64,000 nt of DNA from SHZL01 sp963815185. Lineage in GTDB: Bacteria > Pseudomonadota > Gammaproteobacteria > Xanthomonadales > SZUA-36. Position 1 is the first letter of the stretch, and every line of letters begins with the position of its first letter. The DNA lies in NCBI GenBank assembly GCA_963815185.1, contig CAWFGC010000009.1, positions 620,001-684,000 of the forward strand, written 5' to 3'. The position numbers and the translations under genes were made by a program. This document shows, piece after piece, positions 53,892-63,580 of the stretch. Below the pieces are notes generated by a model that saw only the letters and a program-made list of their open reading frames with translations, was not told where the DNA came from and ran no database searches.

Positions 53892-55930
53892 TTATCCCTT
53901 GTCCTGCCGTGGCAATTTGAAGTCAGCCACAGACTCGCGCAACTGATGGACCAGGTTGGCCAATGTACCCATGGAACGCGCCGTCTGATGGGTTCCTTCC
54001 GAAGTTTGGATGGAGATGTCGCGTATTGCATTCATCTCACCAGCCACTTTGGTTGCCATTTTGGATTGCGCTTGCGCTTCCTGTGAAATCTCTGCAATCA
54101 GGCGCGACAGGTTTATGGAAACGGATTCGATTCGACCCAGAGCCTCGCCGGCGTCCTCGGCTTTTTTTGCGCCATTTACGACTTCAGAGGTTGTGGATTC
54201 CATCGAAATCACCGCCTCAGCGGTGTCTGTCTGAATGTTTTGCACCAACATTTCGATGCGGCGGGTGGCGTTGGTCGCCCGCTCGGCCAGGCGCTGGACT
54301 TCGTCGGCTACCACCGCGAAACCACGCCCCGCACCACCGGCCGAAGCTGACTGGATGGCGGCGTTCAGGGCCAGAATATTGGTCTGCTCGGCAATGCCAT
54401 TGATCAGCTCGACGATATCGCCAATTTCCTGCGAAGACTCGCCCAGCCGTTTGATGCGTTTGGAGGTCTTCTGGATCTGGTCGCGGATCGTATCCATGCC
54501 GCGTATCGTCTGTTGCACCATTTCAGAGCCGTTATTGGCAATGGCAACGGAGCGCTCGGCTACCTCACTGGATTCGCGCGAACGTTCGGCCATCACGTCA
54601 AATGAAGCAGCGATCTCATTGATGGACTCGGTCACCGCACGCACCTGCTCGGCCTGCCGGCCCGAAGCTTCGGCCAGGTTGCTGGTCGTACTCATGGTCT
54701 CGTGCGCTGAATCCGCCACGGTGATCGCCGTCATATTGATGCCAGTGACCAGTTCCCGTAGTTGCTCCACGGCAAAATTCACCGAGTCGGCAATCGCGCC
54801 GGTCATGTCGTCGGTCACGGTGGCATGGACGGTAAGATCACCATCGGCCAAAGACTCCATTTCATCCAACAGACGCATGATGGCCTGCTGATTGCGTTGG
54901 TTTTGCATGCCCGCGACCAGGGCACGATTGCGTTCGGCGGTAAGGAATGAGCGCACCAGCCACGTCACGATAGCGAGCATCAGGATCAAGCCCAGCGAGC
55001 CTGACCACAGCGAGGGCCATAGGCGTGAAGTCGACCGTGCCTGCAGCGCTTCCGCCAACCGCCGTGCCTGGTCGAACATGTCCTTGCTGGCGACAAGAAT
55101 TTCGTCGGTGGCGGCTCGCGCCTCCAACAGATCCGGGGACGAGTTGAGGATGTAATCGATTTGTGGTTTGGCATCGGCGAACAGGTCACGCACTTGTGCC
55201 AGGGCTTTCAGCGCAGCGGCATTGCTCACCTTGTCGACGCCTACGCTTTTGCTGCCGTGCAGCAGCGCGTTGAGCATCTGCTCGAACGAGTTCACTTCTT
55301 GACGAAAATCTTCTGCCGCGGTGGCGATACCGTTGCCACCATGCAGGATTTCGTTGAGGTGTCTGAGAATGCGATCCGACAGCACAAGCTGACGCCCGGC
55401 CACGAAGATCTGTTGGCTCGGGGCGTTGCTTTGCGTCAGGCTACGCACCGCGCCGTCAGTCAACGACTGTATCTGTGGCAGTACATCGATCAATGCCGCA
55501 CTCGATTTTGCCAGGTCCAGTATGAGTTGTTCGCGCTCAATGATGGTCTGGGCGTTGCTGTCCATGCGCTGCCAGGTGCTGTCCAATGCTTCCATCGGCT
55601 CGCTCATGGAGTTTGGCAAGGATGGAAGGGATTCAACCGGATCGCCTTCCTTGAGGCTGTTCATGGCCTGAGCGATTGCACCGCGCGCATCGCCAAGTTC
55701 AAAGAAGGCAACCAGGGTTCCTTCCGCAGCTTCCACCGCGGATTTCGACATCTGTTGCGACAAAACCTGAATATTGGTGGTGTGTCCAATCCATTCCTGC
55801 TGGTGCCGGCTTTCACGCGTGATCAGATAGAACGTCACGGCCACGAACGCCAGCATGAACACGAGCAACCGACCATGATGAACAGACGCCCTGAACGTTG
55901 TTGCGCTGGTCTGTCGGCGTCGCTGGTCAT
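53892..55930 (-). CDS. pilJ: Methyl-accepting chemoreceptor PilJ (one frameshift)
   Basis: About 680 residues. Start MTSDADRPAQQ, a first membrane helix (LLVFMLAFVAVTFYLI), a long periplasmic helical ligand domain, a second helix (SLGLILMLAIVTWLV near residue 320), HAMP, and the signalling tip IAEQTNILALNAAIQSASAG. This is the PilJ architecture, sensing surface contact or pilin. The frame breaks near 55865, within the first helix, by one missing base. It lies between pilI and chpA. Confidence 0.92.
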
Positions 55931-56000
55931 GGTCTCCCGCCCTTTCTCATATTTAAGGAAATAGCCCTTTTGCGTAGCCTGTCCGCGCTTTCGCATGATT

Positions 56001-56549
56001 TTACGTTGCAGAGCCATTCAGAAACTCCGCTGTGTTGAACAATTGGTCCAGATCCAGTTCCTGCCAGAATTCGGTGCCCAACTGGTGTTGGTCATGAACC
56101 AGGCCTTGCAGTGGTGAATTCTCCGGTAATTCCGCTTCCTGCGCGTCACTGTTGAGAAAATGACGTTGGCCAAAAACTTCGTCAATCAACAGACCAACGG
56201 GTGATTTCGCCGGGCCGGTGGCCAGCAGCCGGCTGCTGGATGTCACCGCAGCCGGTTCGCCGCTGAGAAACCAGCCCAGATCCACCACGGTCATCAAGCT
56301 GCCACGCACATTGGCAAGACCCAGAATCCACGGTTTGGCGCCGGGTACTGGCGTCGCGGCTTGCAGCGGGAGAATTTCCTGTATTTTATCGATGTTGCAT
56401 GCCAGGTGAGACTCGCCCAATCGGAACGTGACGCCGCTCCATTCCTGGACACGCGCACCCGTGGCGCTGCTACCCGGCTTGAACGCCTCGCTGCGCCGCT
56501 GATATTCCTGCAGCTTGCGAAAAGCTGCCCTGTCGCCCTTTGCTGTCAT
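56001..56549 (-). CDS. pilI: CheW-like adaptor PilI
   Basis: A 182-residue CheW-domain adaptor. The fold is read from LACNIDKIQEILP through PWILGLANVRGSLMTVVDLGWFL to GLLIDEVFGQ. It would link PilJ to ChpA. The start MTAKGDRAA is chosen over a codon 12 nt upstream. It is 45 nt after pilG; the pilH gene that lies between in Pseudomonas is absent. Confidence 0.92.
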   Translation of the reverse strand: MTAKGDRAAFRKLQEYQRRSEAFKPGSSATGARVQEWSGVTFRLGESHLACNIDKIQEILPLQAATPVPGAKPWILGLANVRGSLMTVVDLGWFLSGEPAAVTSSSRLLATGPAKSPVGLLIDEVFGQRHFLNSDAQEAELPENSPLQGLVHDQHQLGTEFWQELDLDQLFNTAEFLNGSAT

Positions 56550-56594
56550 CTGTCCCTTCACTTTCCCTGTTCACGGAACTGGATGTATCTGGTA

Positions 56595-57020
56595 TCAGGC
56601 AGCCGCGTGTTGGGCCACCGCTGCAAGTAATTCGTCTTTGGTGAATGGCTTCGTCAGGTACAGGTCAGAGCCGACGACGCGGCCTCGGGCCTGGTCGAAC
56701 AAGCCGTCTTTGCTGGTCAGCATGATTACTGGTGTAGCCCGGTATTGCGCATTGTTCTTGATAATGGCGCAGGTTTGATAACCGTCCAGGCGCGGCATCA
56801 TGATGTCCACGAAAATGAGATCGGGGTTGTGCCGGGCGACTTTTGACAAGGCGTCAAATCCGTTTTCCGCGGTAATGACTTCATGTCCTTCTGCCGCCAG
56901 CATGCTTTCCGCGGAACGGCGGATGGTTGCACTGTCATCAACTACCAGAATTCGCATACCCGAAGCGTGAGAGGTGCCATTCAGTTTGGCTGGTGTGCCG
57001 TTGGTGTGATCTTGTGTCAT
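56595..57020 (-). CDS. pilG: Response regulator PilG
   Basis: A 141-residue single-domain receiver. The phospho-acceptor Asp is in LIFVDIMMPRLDGYQTC, with the acidic pair in VVDDSATIRR and Lys in YLTKPFTKDE. The sequence around DGFDALSKVARHNPDLIFVD and IMLTSKDGLFDQARGRVVGS is close to PilG rather than PilH. It starts the Chp operon and is divergent from gshB, as in Pseudomonas where the two are adjacent. Confidence 0.93.
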   Translation of the reverse strand: MTQDHTNGTPAKLNGTSHASGMRILVVDDSATIRRSAESMLAAEGHEVITAENGFDALSKVARHNPDLIFVDIMMPRLDGYQTCAIIKNNAQYRATPVIMLTSKDGLFDQARGRVVGSDLYLTKPFTKDELLAAVAQHAAA

Positions 57021-57326
57021 AAATCCATCCCTAGCATATATCTATTGCAACAGGCCCTCCTGGCCTTGACGATCACTTTCCCGCCCAAAATCTTCTGCCG
57101 GGAACGCCTATACTAACACTTCCAGTGCCAGAATCCAGTACTTACAACGGCTTATATTAAAAAGCTAAAGTATGTGTCCTGCTTCCGCCGGCCGGGCTGC
57201 GGCTTCTCCCGTCGTTTCTGACGGGCAATTCCCCAGACCGCAACTGACTGCTTGTTCCCGCTGCAACGAAGCTGGAACCAGCGTTGATTGGGACCGATAA
57301 TAGGGTTCTTGCAACAGGGAAGCTTC
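57021..57326. promoter_or_regulatory. Divergent promoter region of pilG and gshB
   Basis: No gene is seen. A TAGTAT hexamer on the minus strand (near 57112) with TGGATT upstream could serve pilG; the match is weak. A 6-bp GC stem (cccgtc/gacggg, 57208-57225) lies before gshB. An agggaag site precedes the gshB start. Confidence 0.35.
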
Positions 57327-58301
57327 ATGGCAGCCGCAATGACTGAAAAGAAAAGCTCTCGCCAGACGGGTGTCGTGATGGACCCGATCAGTGGCATCAA
57401 GGCCTACAAGGATTCCACCTTCGCCATGCTGTTGGAGGCGCAACGCCGGGGGCATGTCCTCTGGTATATGGAGGTCAGCGACCTCAGCGTGCGCGATGGC
57501 AAGGCGGTGGCCAGTATGCGCCGCCTGGAAGTGCGCGACCAGGCGCAAGACTGGTTTACGCTGGGCGCAAGGGAATTACATGAATTGGCCGGGCTCGACT
57601 TCCTGTTAATGCGCAAGGACCCGCCTTTTGATATGGCTTATGTCTATGCCACCTATATCCTGGATCTGGCCGAAGGTGCCGGGGTACTGGTGGTGAACCG
57701 CCCCCAGGCATTGCGTGATGCCAATGAAAAGTGCTTCATCACACAGTTTCCGCAATGCTGTGTTGCCACATCAATTACACAACACGCGGCCGACATTCGT
57801 GCATTTATCTCACAGCATGGCCATTCCATCGTCAAGCCACTGGACGGCATGGGCGGGGAATCGATATTCCAGGCGCGACTGGACGACCCCAACCTCAATG
57901 TCATCATGGAGACGATCACCGCCGGAAACCGCAAATTTGTCATGGTGCAGAAATACATCCCCGAGATCACCGCAGGCGACAAGCGCATCCTGGTGGTGAA
58001 CGGCGCCCCTGTCCCCTACGCGCTGGCGCGCATTCCGGGGGCCGGGGATTTTCGTGGCAACCTGGCCAAAGGGGGCGCCGGAAAGGGCGTGGCTTTGACC
58101 GATCGTGATTACTGGATTTGCCAGCAGGTGAGTCCGGAACTGAAACGCCGCGGCATTCTGTTTGCAGGTCTGGATGTGATTGGCGATTATCTCACCGAAA
58201 TCAACGTTACCAGTCCTACCTGTATTCGCGAACTGGATGCCCAGTTTGGGCTCAATATTGCCGCCGGGCTGTTCGACGCCATGGAGAGCGAAGACCGCTG
58301 A
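57327..58301 (+). CDS. gshB: Glutathione synthetase
   Basis: A 324-residue ATP-grasp ligase joining gamma-glutamylcysteine and glycine. Features: MDPISGIKAYKDSTFAMLLEAQRRG at the start of the fold, LLMRKDPPFDMAYVYATYIL, KPLDGMGGESIFQ and FAGLDVIGDYLTEINVTSP. The ATG at 57327 is picked for its ribosome binding site; an in-frame ATG at 57339 is also possible. Its stop shares one base with the tonB start (TGATG). Confidence 0.96.
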   Translation: MAAAMTEKKSSRQTGVVMDPISGIKAYKDSTFAMLLEAQRRGHVLWYMEVSDLSVRDGKAVASMRRLEVRDQAQDWFTLGARELHELAGLDFLLMRKDPPFDMAYVYATYILDLAEGAGVLVVNRPQALRDANEKCFITQFPQCCVATSITQHAADIRAFISQHGHSIVKPLDGMGGESIFQARLDDPNLNVIMETITAGNRKFVMVQKYIPEITAGDKRILVVNGAPVPYALARIPGAGDFRGNLAKGGAGKGVALTDRDYWICQQVSPELKRRGILFAGLDVIGDYLTEINVTSPTCIRELDAQFGLNIAAGLFDAMESEDR

Positions 58302-59170
58302 TGGAGCGAAGCTGGAGCCAAAAACCGCATTGGATGCAAGACCGTTTCATGGTCTGCCTGGTAGGGGCCATCGGCTTGCATGCCGCGGTACTGCTGGGCA
58401 TCCGATTTGGCGTTGATTTGAACCCTGCGCCGCGCCTGGCTGAAACTCTGGATGTCGTATTGGTGAAATGGCGTTCGCAAGAAGATCCGAAGGATGCGGA
58501 TTACCTCGCCCAGGCCAGCCAGCAAGGTGGTGGTGAATCCACCGAGAAGAGCCGGCCGTCCCAGCCCGTCAGCGGTGAGGCACTCGCACCCGAGCAGGCC
58601 CGGGACGCGTTGCAAAGCACGCCCGCCTTGTCGCATCCGGAAAAGCTGCAACGCGAAGTCATCAGCACCGAATCCGAACGGGCCCAGGCCTTGGAGACGA
58701 CCACAATCGAGCAGCCGGATACAGAAATGCCCAGCGCAGCTCACCTGATGCGTCAGAGCATGAACATGGCCAGCTTGCAACCGGAACTCAACCGTCAGCA
58801 GCAATGGCAATCGAAACTTCCGCGCCGCAAACAAATCTCTGCCAGTACCAGGGAATATGAATACGCCAGTTACATGAGCGCCTGGGTGGCCAAGGTCGAG
58901 CGCGTCGGCAATCTCAACTATCCGCCGGAACTGCGCGAAAGGAAGTTACATGGAGATCTGATTCTCTCGGTCGGCATCCAGCAGAATGGGTCCGTCGAGA
59001 GTATCCAGGTGTTGCGCAGCTCGGGTATTCCCGAAATCGACGATGCCGCCAGGAATATCGTACAGATGGCAGGGCCTTATGCACCTTTGCCCGATAACAT
59101 CAAAAAAAATGTGGACATCCTGCACATCGTTCGCACCTGGCGTTTTGAATCTCGATTCGGCGCCGAATGA
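58301..59170 (+). CDS. tonB: TonB-family energy transducer
   Basis: A 289-residue TonB-like protein. One N-terminal membrane helix (FMVCLVGAIGLHAAVLLGI) is followed by a Gln/Ser/Pro-rich spacer and a TonB C-terminal domain (YPPELRERKLHGDLILSVGI, IPEIDDAARNIV). Linked to gshB by a one-base overlap. In Pseudomonas the tonB gene here (tonB3) affects twitching motility, which matches the Chp cluster next door. It could also energise the island's receptors, but that is speculation. No exbB or exbD is adjacent. Confidence 0.92.
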   Translation: MERSWSQKPHWMQDRFMVCLVGAIGLHAAVLLGIRFGVDLNPAPRLAETLDVVLVKWRSQEDPKDADYLAQASQQGGGESTEKSRPSQPVSGEALAPEQARDALQSTPALSHPEKLQREVISTESERAQALETTTIEQPDTEMPSAAHLMRQSMNMASLQPELNRQQQWQSKLPRRKQISASTREYEYASYMSAWVAKVERVGNLNYPPELRERKLHGDLILSVGIQQNGSVESIQVLRSSGIPEIDDAARNIVQMAGPYAPLPDNIKKNVDILHIVRTWRFESRFGAE

Positions 59171-59185
59171 CCGCCATGAGGGAAT

Positions 59186-59620
59186 TTACAAAAAAGTGAA
59201 GATCAGTACCAGCAGAACGATGGCGGTGATTGCCAAGGCCACCGGGACCAGCCATTTGGTTCGAGCCGGTGGTTTTGTCTTTACGCCCTTGCGCGCGGGG
59301 ACGTTATGAAGTTTTTCCGGCGGGGACGCTTGCGGACTGACCTCTGCGGACTTTTGCGAAGGCCTTTTCGAGCGAAGTTTCGGTGAAAAATCAGGGCAGT
59401 TTTGCAGAAACCAGGAGTCGCCGGAATCGAGCCCCAGTCTTTGCCTCAATCTGCCGATGGAGCTTAGAGTGGCATGCGTCCTGTCGTACAGCGATCGCTG
59501 TTTTTCATGCAGGAGAATCGGTGCATAAACACGCATCTCAGGCTTGAGATCCAGGGCCGCGGCAACTTCGCCGGCGCTGGATTTCGGGTTGATACCCAAG
59601 TGGAAATACAAGTCTTTCAT
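59186..59620 (-). CDS. Tail-anchored, degenerate J-domain-like protein
   Basis: A 144-residue protein. Residues ~1-60 have the rhythm of a J domain or its cousins (YFHLGINPKSSAGEVAAALDL...ILLHEKQRSLYDRTH), but no HPD tripeptide is present. A basic, Pro-rich linker follows, and the protein ends in one membrane helix (LVPVALAITAIVLLVLIFTFL) with no residue after it, as in tail-anchored proteins. It lies 6 nt behind a TerB/J-like gene. I infer a membrane partner of that protein; Hsp70 stimulation is unlikely without HPD. Confidence 0.65.
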   Translation of the reverse strand: MKDLYFHLGINPKSSAGEVAAALDLKPEMRVYAPILLHEKQRSLYDRTHATLSSIGRLRQRLGLDSGDSWFLQNCPDFSPKLRSKRPSQKSAEVSPQASPPEKLHNVPARKGVKTKPPARTKWLVPVALAITAIVLLVLIFTFL

Positions 59621-59626
59621 ATCGGA

Positions 59627-60376
59627 TCAAGTGTGTAACATTCGATAGGCTTCTTCAATTCTCTTGAACCGCGCGTTCGCGACAGTAACCGCCGCTTCCC
59701 CCATGGCTTCAACGCGATCGACCTGGAAAATGCTTGCCAGGTTCTGATAGGCCCGCTCGATATCCTCTCGCGTGGCGTTCAAACTGAGGCCCAGAACTGC
59801 ATGCGCCCGGGCAATGGTCATATGCGAACCGCTTTGCTGATCGCCGGCACGGCTTTCGGAGCGCCCGTCATCGGCAATTTCCTTGCCATGATCATTTCCC
59901 TGTCCCTTGTCGCCAAGTTCATTCCACCAGGCTGGATCGCTGGGGTTGCCGGGTTCCGCAAATGCCACACCGGTTATTGCCTGAAACCGCTTCTGTAAAT
60001 TGGCAATTCCCAGGTGCAGCGCATCGGCGTAGAAGCGCAAAATATGGTTCTCCGCAATGGCGATGTCCCGATCGGCCATGGACATCGTGATGGCCATGTC
60101 GAGAAAGGCCGTGCGCAATTCCCTGCTTTCAGCCGCAATGGCCCGAATGGCCTTTTCGATCGTTCCCAGATCGGAATTCCTGATGACCGCGAGAAAGTCA
60201 TTAGTGGTAATCTTTCCATCGCTGTCCGGAAAGTTGGAGGAGGCATATTCCAACTCCGTTTCCTCCAGTTTTCCGTCGCTGGCGGCCACCCATAAAAGCA
60301 GCAGCTTGACACAGTTTGCCAGCAGCTTCCTGTGCGCCTGAGGTGCACCAGTCAATTTTGAACTTCCGATAGACAT
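59627..60376 (-). CDS. TerB-like / J-domain-like protein
   Basis: A 249-residue soluble protein. The N-terminal ~130 residues resemble the TerB helical fold (LLLLWVAASDGKLEETELEYA, MSMADRDIAIAENHILRFYADAL). The C-terminal ~65 residues follow a J domain (AHAVLGLSLNATREDIERAYQNL...RFKRIEEAYRML), but HPD is replaced by QVD (FQVDRV). The layout matches DjlA, which joins TerB and J domains, though without DjlA's membrane anchor. The tail-anchored protein next to it could supply that anchor. Confidence 0.7.
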   Translation of the reverse strand: MSIGSSKLTGAPQAHRKLLANCVKLLLLWVAASDGKLEETELEYASSNFPDSDGKITTNDFLAVIRNSDLGTIEKAIRAIAAESRELRTAFLDMAITMSMADRDIAIAENHILRFYADALHLGIANLQKRFQAITGVAFAEPGNPSDPAWWNELGDKGQGNDHGKEIADDGRSESRAGDQQSGSHMTIARAHAVLGLSLNATREDIERAYQNLASIFQVDRVEAMGEAAVTVANARFKRIEEAYRMLHT

Positions 60377-60518
60377 TCGTGAATTCTATTAAAGCCGAGT
60401 CGATTTGGAGGTCAATGTAAACAAGCCCGATTACTTAACTGCAGAATCCCGCCAAGGTCAAGCAAAACGAAAGCAGCTTTCCCGGCGGCAAAGCCGCCTT
60501 CTTGTCGTTGCGGAGGAT

Positions 60519-60938
60519 TCAAGCGCCTTCCGCCGTGCCGGCGATACGCAATTCAACGGTATTGTCATCCGGGTCGCTGATGTATACCGAAGGCCCGAAG
60601 CCGCTTGCGCCGTAGCGGGTTTCGAAAGGTCCCACCGCGATACCATGGCGCCGCAGCCAGCGCACGAGTTCCTGTTCTTCAATGGCATCGATCTGCAGAC
60701 AAAAATGATCAAGATTGCGCCCGGAAGCCGCGGGCGCCGCGCCACCCGCCTGCCCAAGCTTGCTGTCCACAGCCACGAGATCGATCAGGGCTTGCCCCGC
60801 CCGTAGCTGGGTCAGGCCGATTTCGGGGGTCAGGGTACGTTCGACGGTACAACCCAGCACATCGCAATAAAAAGCGGTCATGGCTGCCACTTGCGATGTG
60901 CGCAGCACGATATGGTCGATATGCTGGATCCTGATCAT
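60519..60938 (-). CDS. VOC-family protein
   Basis: A 139-residue single-domain VOC/glyoxalase-fold protein. It starts MIRIQHIDHIVLRTSQVAAMTAFYCDVLG, has LDHFCLQIDAIEE in the middle, and ends VYISDPDDNTVELR. Metal ligands His (IDHIV), His (LDHFC) and Glu (VELR) are in place. The start is chosen at 60938; the frame runs to 60983 without homology. It is 41 nt after the glycosylase gene on the same strand. The substrate is unknown. Confidence 0.87.
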   Translation of the reverse strand: MIRIQHIDHIVLRTSQVAAMTAFYCDVLGCTVERTLTPEIGLTQLRAGQALIDLVAVDSKLGQAGGAAPAASGRNLDHFCLQIDAIEEQELVRWLRRHGIAVGPFETRYGASGFGPSVYISDPDDNTVELRIAGTAEGA

Positions 60939-60979
60939 GTTCGTGCTTCCCTCTCCTTCACTTGAATCGGATGTCTGGA

Positions 60980-61546
60980 TCATTCGCCGGGATGGATTGA
61001 CCTGCCCGGATCGGCGCTTTCGGTGGAGTCACCATCCGCCCGCGATACCAGGAGTATTTCCCGCCAGGCCTTCCTTTTTTCCTGCAAAGTCATTCCTGCA
61101 TTGGCCGGGCTGGTCGAAGGCAGACGCCGATAGGACAGCTCCTGGCAAGCCGCTGCCAGATCGTCCAGAACATGGCGGCGGTAAACCGTTTCGGCTTTTG
61201 CGCCATTGAAAAACACCCGGTCAATGTGCGGATGGGCGGCGAAAAACCGGTTGAAATCGTTGGGCCGTATGCTGCTTTCGACGATATCGGAATCCAGGCT
61301 GGAAGCGCGCGAGCAGGATTGCAACACATCCCAGACCGCATAGCCCATCTGCGTGAACCGGCGCACACGTTGGGCGTAGTCACCATCCGGCAATCCCAGC
61401 AAATCGGCGATCAGGGGCCAGAAGCCGTTCCGCGGGTGTGCGTAGTAGCGAGCCTGGCGCAGCGATTCCCGGCTGGGCATACTGCCCAGTATCAGGGTGT
61501 GGGCGTGGCGTTGCGCCAGTGGCTCAAAGCCGTGAATTCTCGCCAT
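60980..61546 (-). CDS. DNA-deoxyinosine glycosylase (uracil-DNA glycosylase fold)
   Basis: A 188-residue member of the UDG superfamily of the hypoxanthine-DNA glycosylase type. Motifs are LILGSMPSRESL (residues ~18-29), YYAHPRNGFWPL and FFNGAKAE. It would remove deaminated adenine (hypoxanthine) from DNA for base excision repair. Its start overlaps the 3' end of pyrB by 23 nt, so it is the tail of the yqgE-ruvX-pyrB operon. Confidence 0.87.
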   Translation of the reverse strand: MARIHGFEPLAQRHAHTLILGSMPSRESLRQARYYAHPRNGFWPLIADLLGLPDGDYAQRVRRFTQMGYAVWDVLQSCSRASSLDSDIVESSIRPNDFNRFFAAHPHIDRVFFNGAKAETVYRRHVLDDLAAACQELSYRRLPSTSPANAGMTLQEKRKAWREILLVSRADGDSTESADPGRSIHPGE

Positions 61547-62459
61547 GACCAGCCAGCGTCAGCAGCAAGGCCATGCGGGTATGCAGCCCGTTGCGCACCT
61601 GCCTGCGAATCAGTGACTGCGGCCCATCGGCAACTGCGGAAGCGATTTCGACCTCGCGATTGATCGGTCCGGGATGTAGCACGCGGCAGTGCGGTGCAGC
61701 CAGTGCCAGCCTGGATTCGGTCAGGCCCCAGTCGCGGTGGTATTCATCTGCTGCGGGAATTTTGAGGCCTGAAATGCGCTCTTTCTGGATGCGCAGCATC
61801 ATGATCACGTCGGCGCCTTTGAGCGCCGAGTCGAAATCCGTGTATACCTGAGCATCGGCAATGGTCTGCTCGCCGGGGAAGAATTCCGCCGGGCCGGTGA
61901 GACGAATTTCGCCCACGCCGAGACGCCGCAGCAAGCTCAGACTGGAGCGGGCCACGCGTGAATGGCGGATATCGCCGGCCATGACGATGATCAGCCGCGA
62001 CAGATCGCCAAAATGCTGTTGCAGCGTAACCGCATCCAGCAAGGCCTGGCTGGGGTGGGCCGCGATGCCGTCACCGGCGTTGATCACGTGGACGCCGGGT
62101 TCGGCGCGGGCAGCGAGGTCCTCGGAGTTGCCTTCGACCGGGTGGCGAACCACGATAAAGTCCGGTTGCATCGCCTGCAGGGTGTAAAAGGTATCGTGCA
62201 AGGTTTCGCCTTTCTCCACCGAACTTCCAGTGGCAGACACATTGATCACATGCATGCCCAACCGCTTCGCGGCAGTCTCGAATGAAACCCGGGTGCGGGT
62301 GCTGGCTTCGTAAAACAGATTGATCAACAGCCGCCCTTCGAGCTTGCCATGAAATGCCGCCGGCTCGGCGGCAACCTTCAGTGCAAGCTGTATCAGGTCG
62401 CGTAGCTGTTGCGTACTGCAGGCATCGGCGTCCGTGAAATGCTGAAACGGTTCGGTCAT
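61524..62459 (-). CDS. pyrB: Aspartate carbamoyltransferase, catalytic chain
   Basis: A 311-residue PyrB for the first committed step of pyrimidine synthesis. The carbamoyl-phosphate site STRTRVSFE (near residue 54), HPSQALLDAVTL and the LHPGPINREVEI motif are present. The start overlaps the ruvX stop (ATGA). No pyrR lies upstream, unlike Pseudomonas, so PyrR control is not supported by this window. Confidence 0.96.
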   Translation of the reverse strand: MTEPFQHFTDADACSTQQLRDLIQLALKVAAEPAAFHGKLEGRLLINLFYEASTRTRVSFETAAKRLGMHVINVSATGSSVEKGETLHDTFYTLQAMQPDFIVVRHPVEGNSEDLAARAEPGVHVINAGDGIAAHPSQALLDAVTLQQHFGDLSRLIIVMAGDIRHSRVARSSLSLLRRLGVGEIRLTGPAEFFPGEQTIADAQVYTDFDSALKGADVIMMLRIQKERISGLKIPAADEYHRDWGLTESRLALAAPHCRVLHPGPINREVEIASAVADGPQSLIRRQVRNGLHTRMALLLTLAGHGENSRL

Positions 62460-62918
62460 GAAGGTGAATCCAGGGTGGTGGGAAGGGATTGTAACCAGTT
62501 TTCCAGAATGATTTGGGCCGCCATCGCGTCCAGCTTGTTCGCATGTTTGCGTTTCAGACCGCCACTGGCCCTCAACTCGGCGAAACGGCCTTGCGCGGCA
62601 TGAGAGCTCAGACGCTCGTCAACGTAGACACAGTCACGGCCGATAACGCGCGGTCATCGCCTGGCCAAAACCACGAGCGGCACGTGACATATCGGTTTCC
62701 TCGCCTGCCTGGTCGAGCGGCAGGCCGATGACAAACAATGACGGCTTCCATTCGTTCACCAGCCGGTCAATGGCATTCCAATCCGGTATGTCCCGGTGGG
62801 AGATGGTTTCCAGGCTGCTTGCGGTGGCAGTGGCGGATTGTCCCACGGCCACGCCGATGCGTCGTAAACCAAAATCAAAACCAAGTATGTGTCCGCGTGG
62901 AGGCGCGGAATCAGGCAT
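62456..62918 (-). CDS. ruvX: RuvX/YqgF RNase-H-fold nuclease (one frameshift)
   Basis: About 154 residues of the RuvX/YqgF family, a putative Holliday-junction resolvase also involved in 16S rRNA 5'-end maturation. It has the acidic start LGFDFGLRRIGVAVG, VIGLPLDQAGEETDMSRAARGF and the DERLSSHAA motif. One missing base near 62655 interrupts the frame between MTAR and VIGRDCVYVDERLSS. It overlaps yqgE by 8 nt upstream and pyrB by ATGA downstream. This order is conserved in the group. Confidence 0.92.
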
Positions 62919-63492
62919 GCCCACCTTCCAGGTGCAGGCGGTCGACCTTGATACCCAGCCGCCCCAGGGCCCCATCGAACCGGTTCGGCAACGGCATGTC
63001 AAAAACGATATTGCTGTCCGCTTCGACCGACAGCCAGGCGTTTTGACGCATCTCACCCTCCAGTTGACCGCCACCCCAGCCGGCGTACCCCAGCGCCACG
63101 AGGTATTTTTCGGGGCCTTTGCCGCTGGCGATCGCCGCCAGAATGTCGCGCGAGGTGGTGACCATGATTTCCTTGCTCACAGCGAGACTGGACTCGAATC
63201 CTTCCAGCGGCGTATGCAACACAAATCCACGATCAGGCGCGACCGGGCCACCTTCCACCACCGGCAGATTGCGAATGGCGTCGTTGTGGCAGTCGATATG
63301 TAGCTGCGACAGGATTTCTCCCAGGGAGAAAACGGACAGACGGTTGATGGTAATGCCGATTGCGCCCTGCTCATTATGTTGGCACAGCAACGTCACGCTG
63401 CCGGCAAAACTGCCGTCGACCATGCCAGGCATGGCGATCAGCATCTGGTGATCCATGTAGCCGGAATATACCTTGCTTTTTTCCTCGTCCAT
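62911..63492 (-). CDS. yqgE: YqgE/AlgH family protein
   Basis: A 193-residue protein of the UPF0301 (YqgE/AlgH) family, of unknown activity. Recognisable by GYMDHQMLIAMPGM, GAIGITINRL, VVEGGPVAPDRGFVLH and ALGYAGWGGGQLEGEM. The ATG at 63492 is chosen; an in-frame TTG at 63528 or ATG at 63456 are alternatives. It heads the yqgE-ruvX-pyrB operon and is divergent from trmB. Confidence 0.93.
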   Translation of the reverse strand: MDEEKSKVYSGYMDHQMLIAMPGMVDGSFAGSVTLLCQHNEQGAIGITINRLSVFSLGEILSQLHIDCHNDAIRNLPVVEGGPVAPDRGFVLHTPLEGFESSLAVSKEIMVTTSRDILAAIASGKGPEKYLVALGYAGWGGGQLEGEMRQNAWLSVEADSNIVFDMPLPNRFDGALGRLGIKVDRLHLEGGHA

Positions 63493-63580
63493 GGTGCTCA
63501 CATTGGGCTTTACTGAGGAGATTTTCAAGTCCGCAGGTCACAATATTTCCATCTTTCTTGCTTGATACAATGACGGCACA

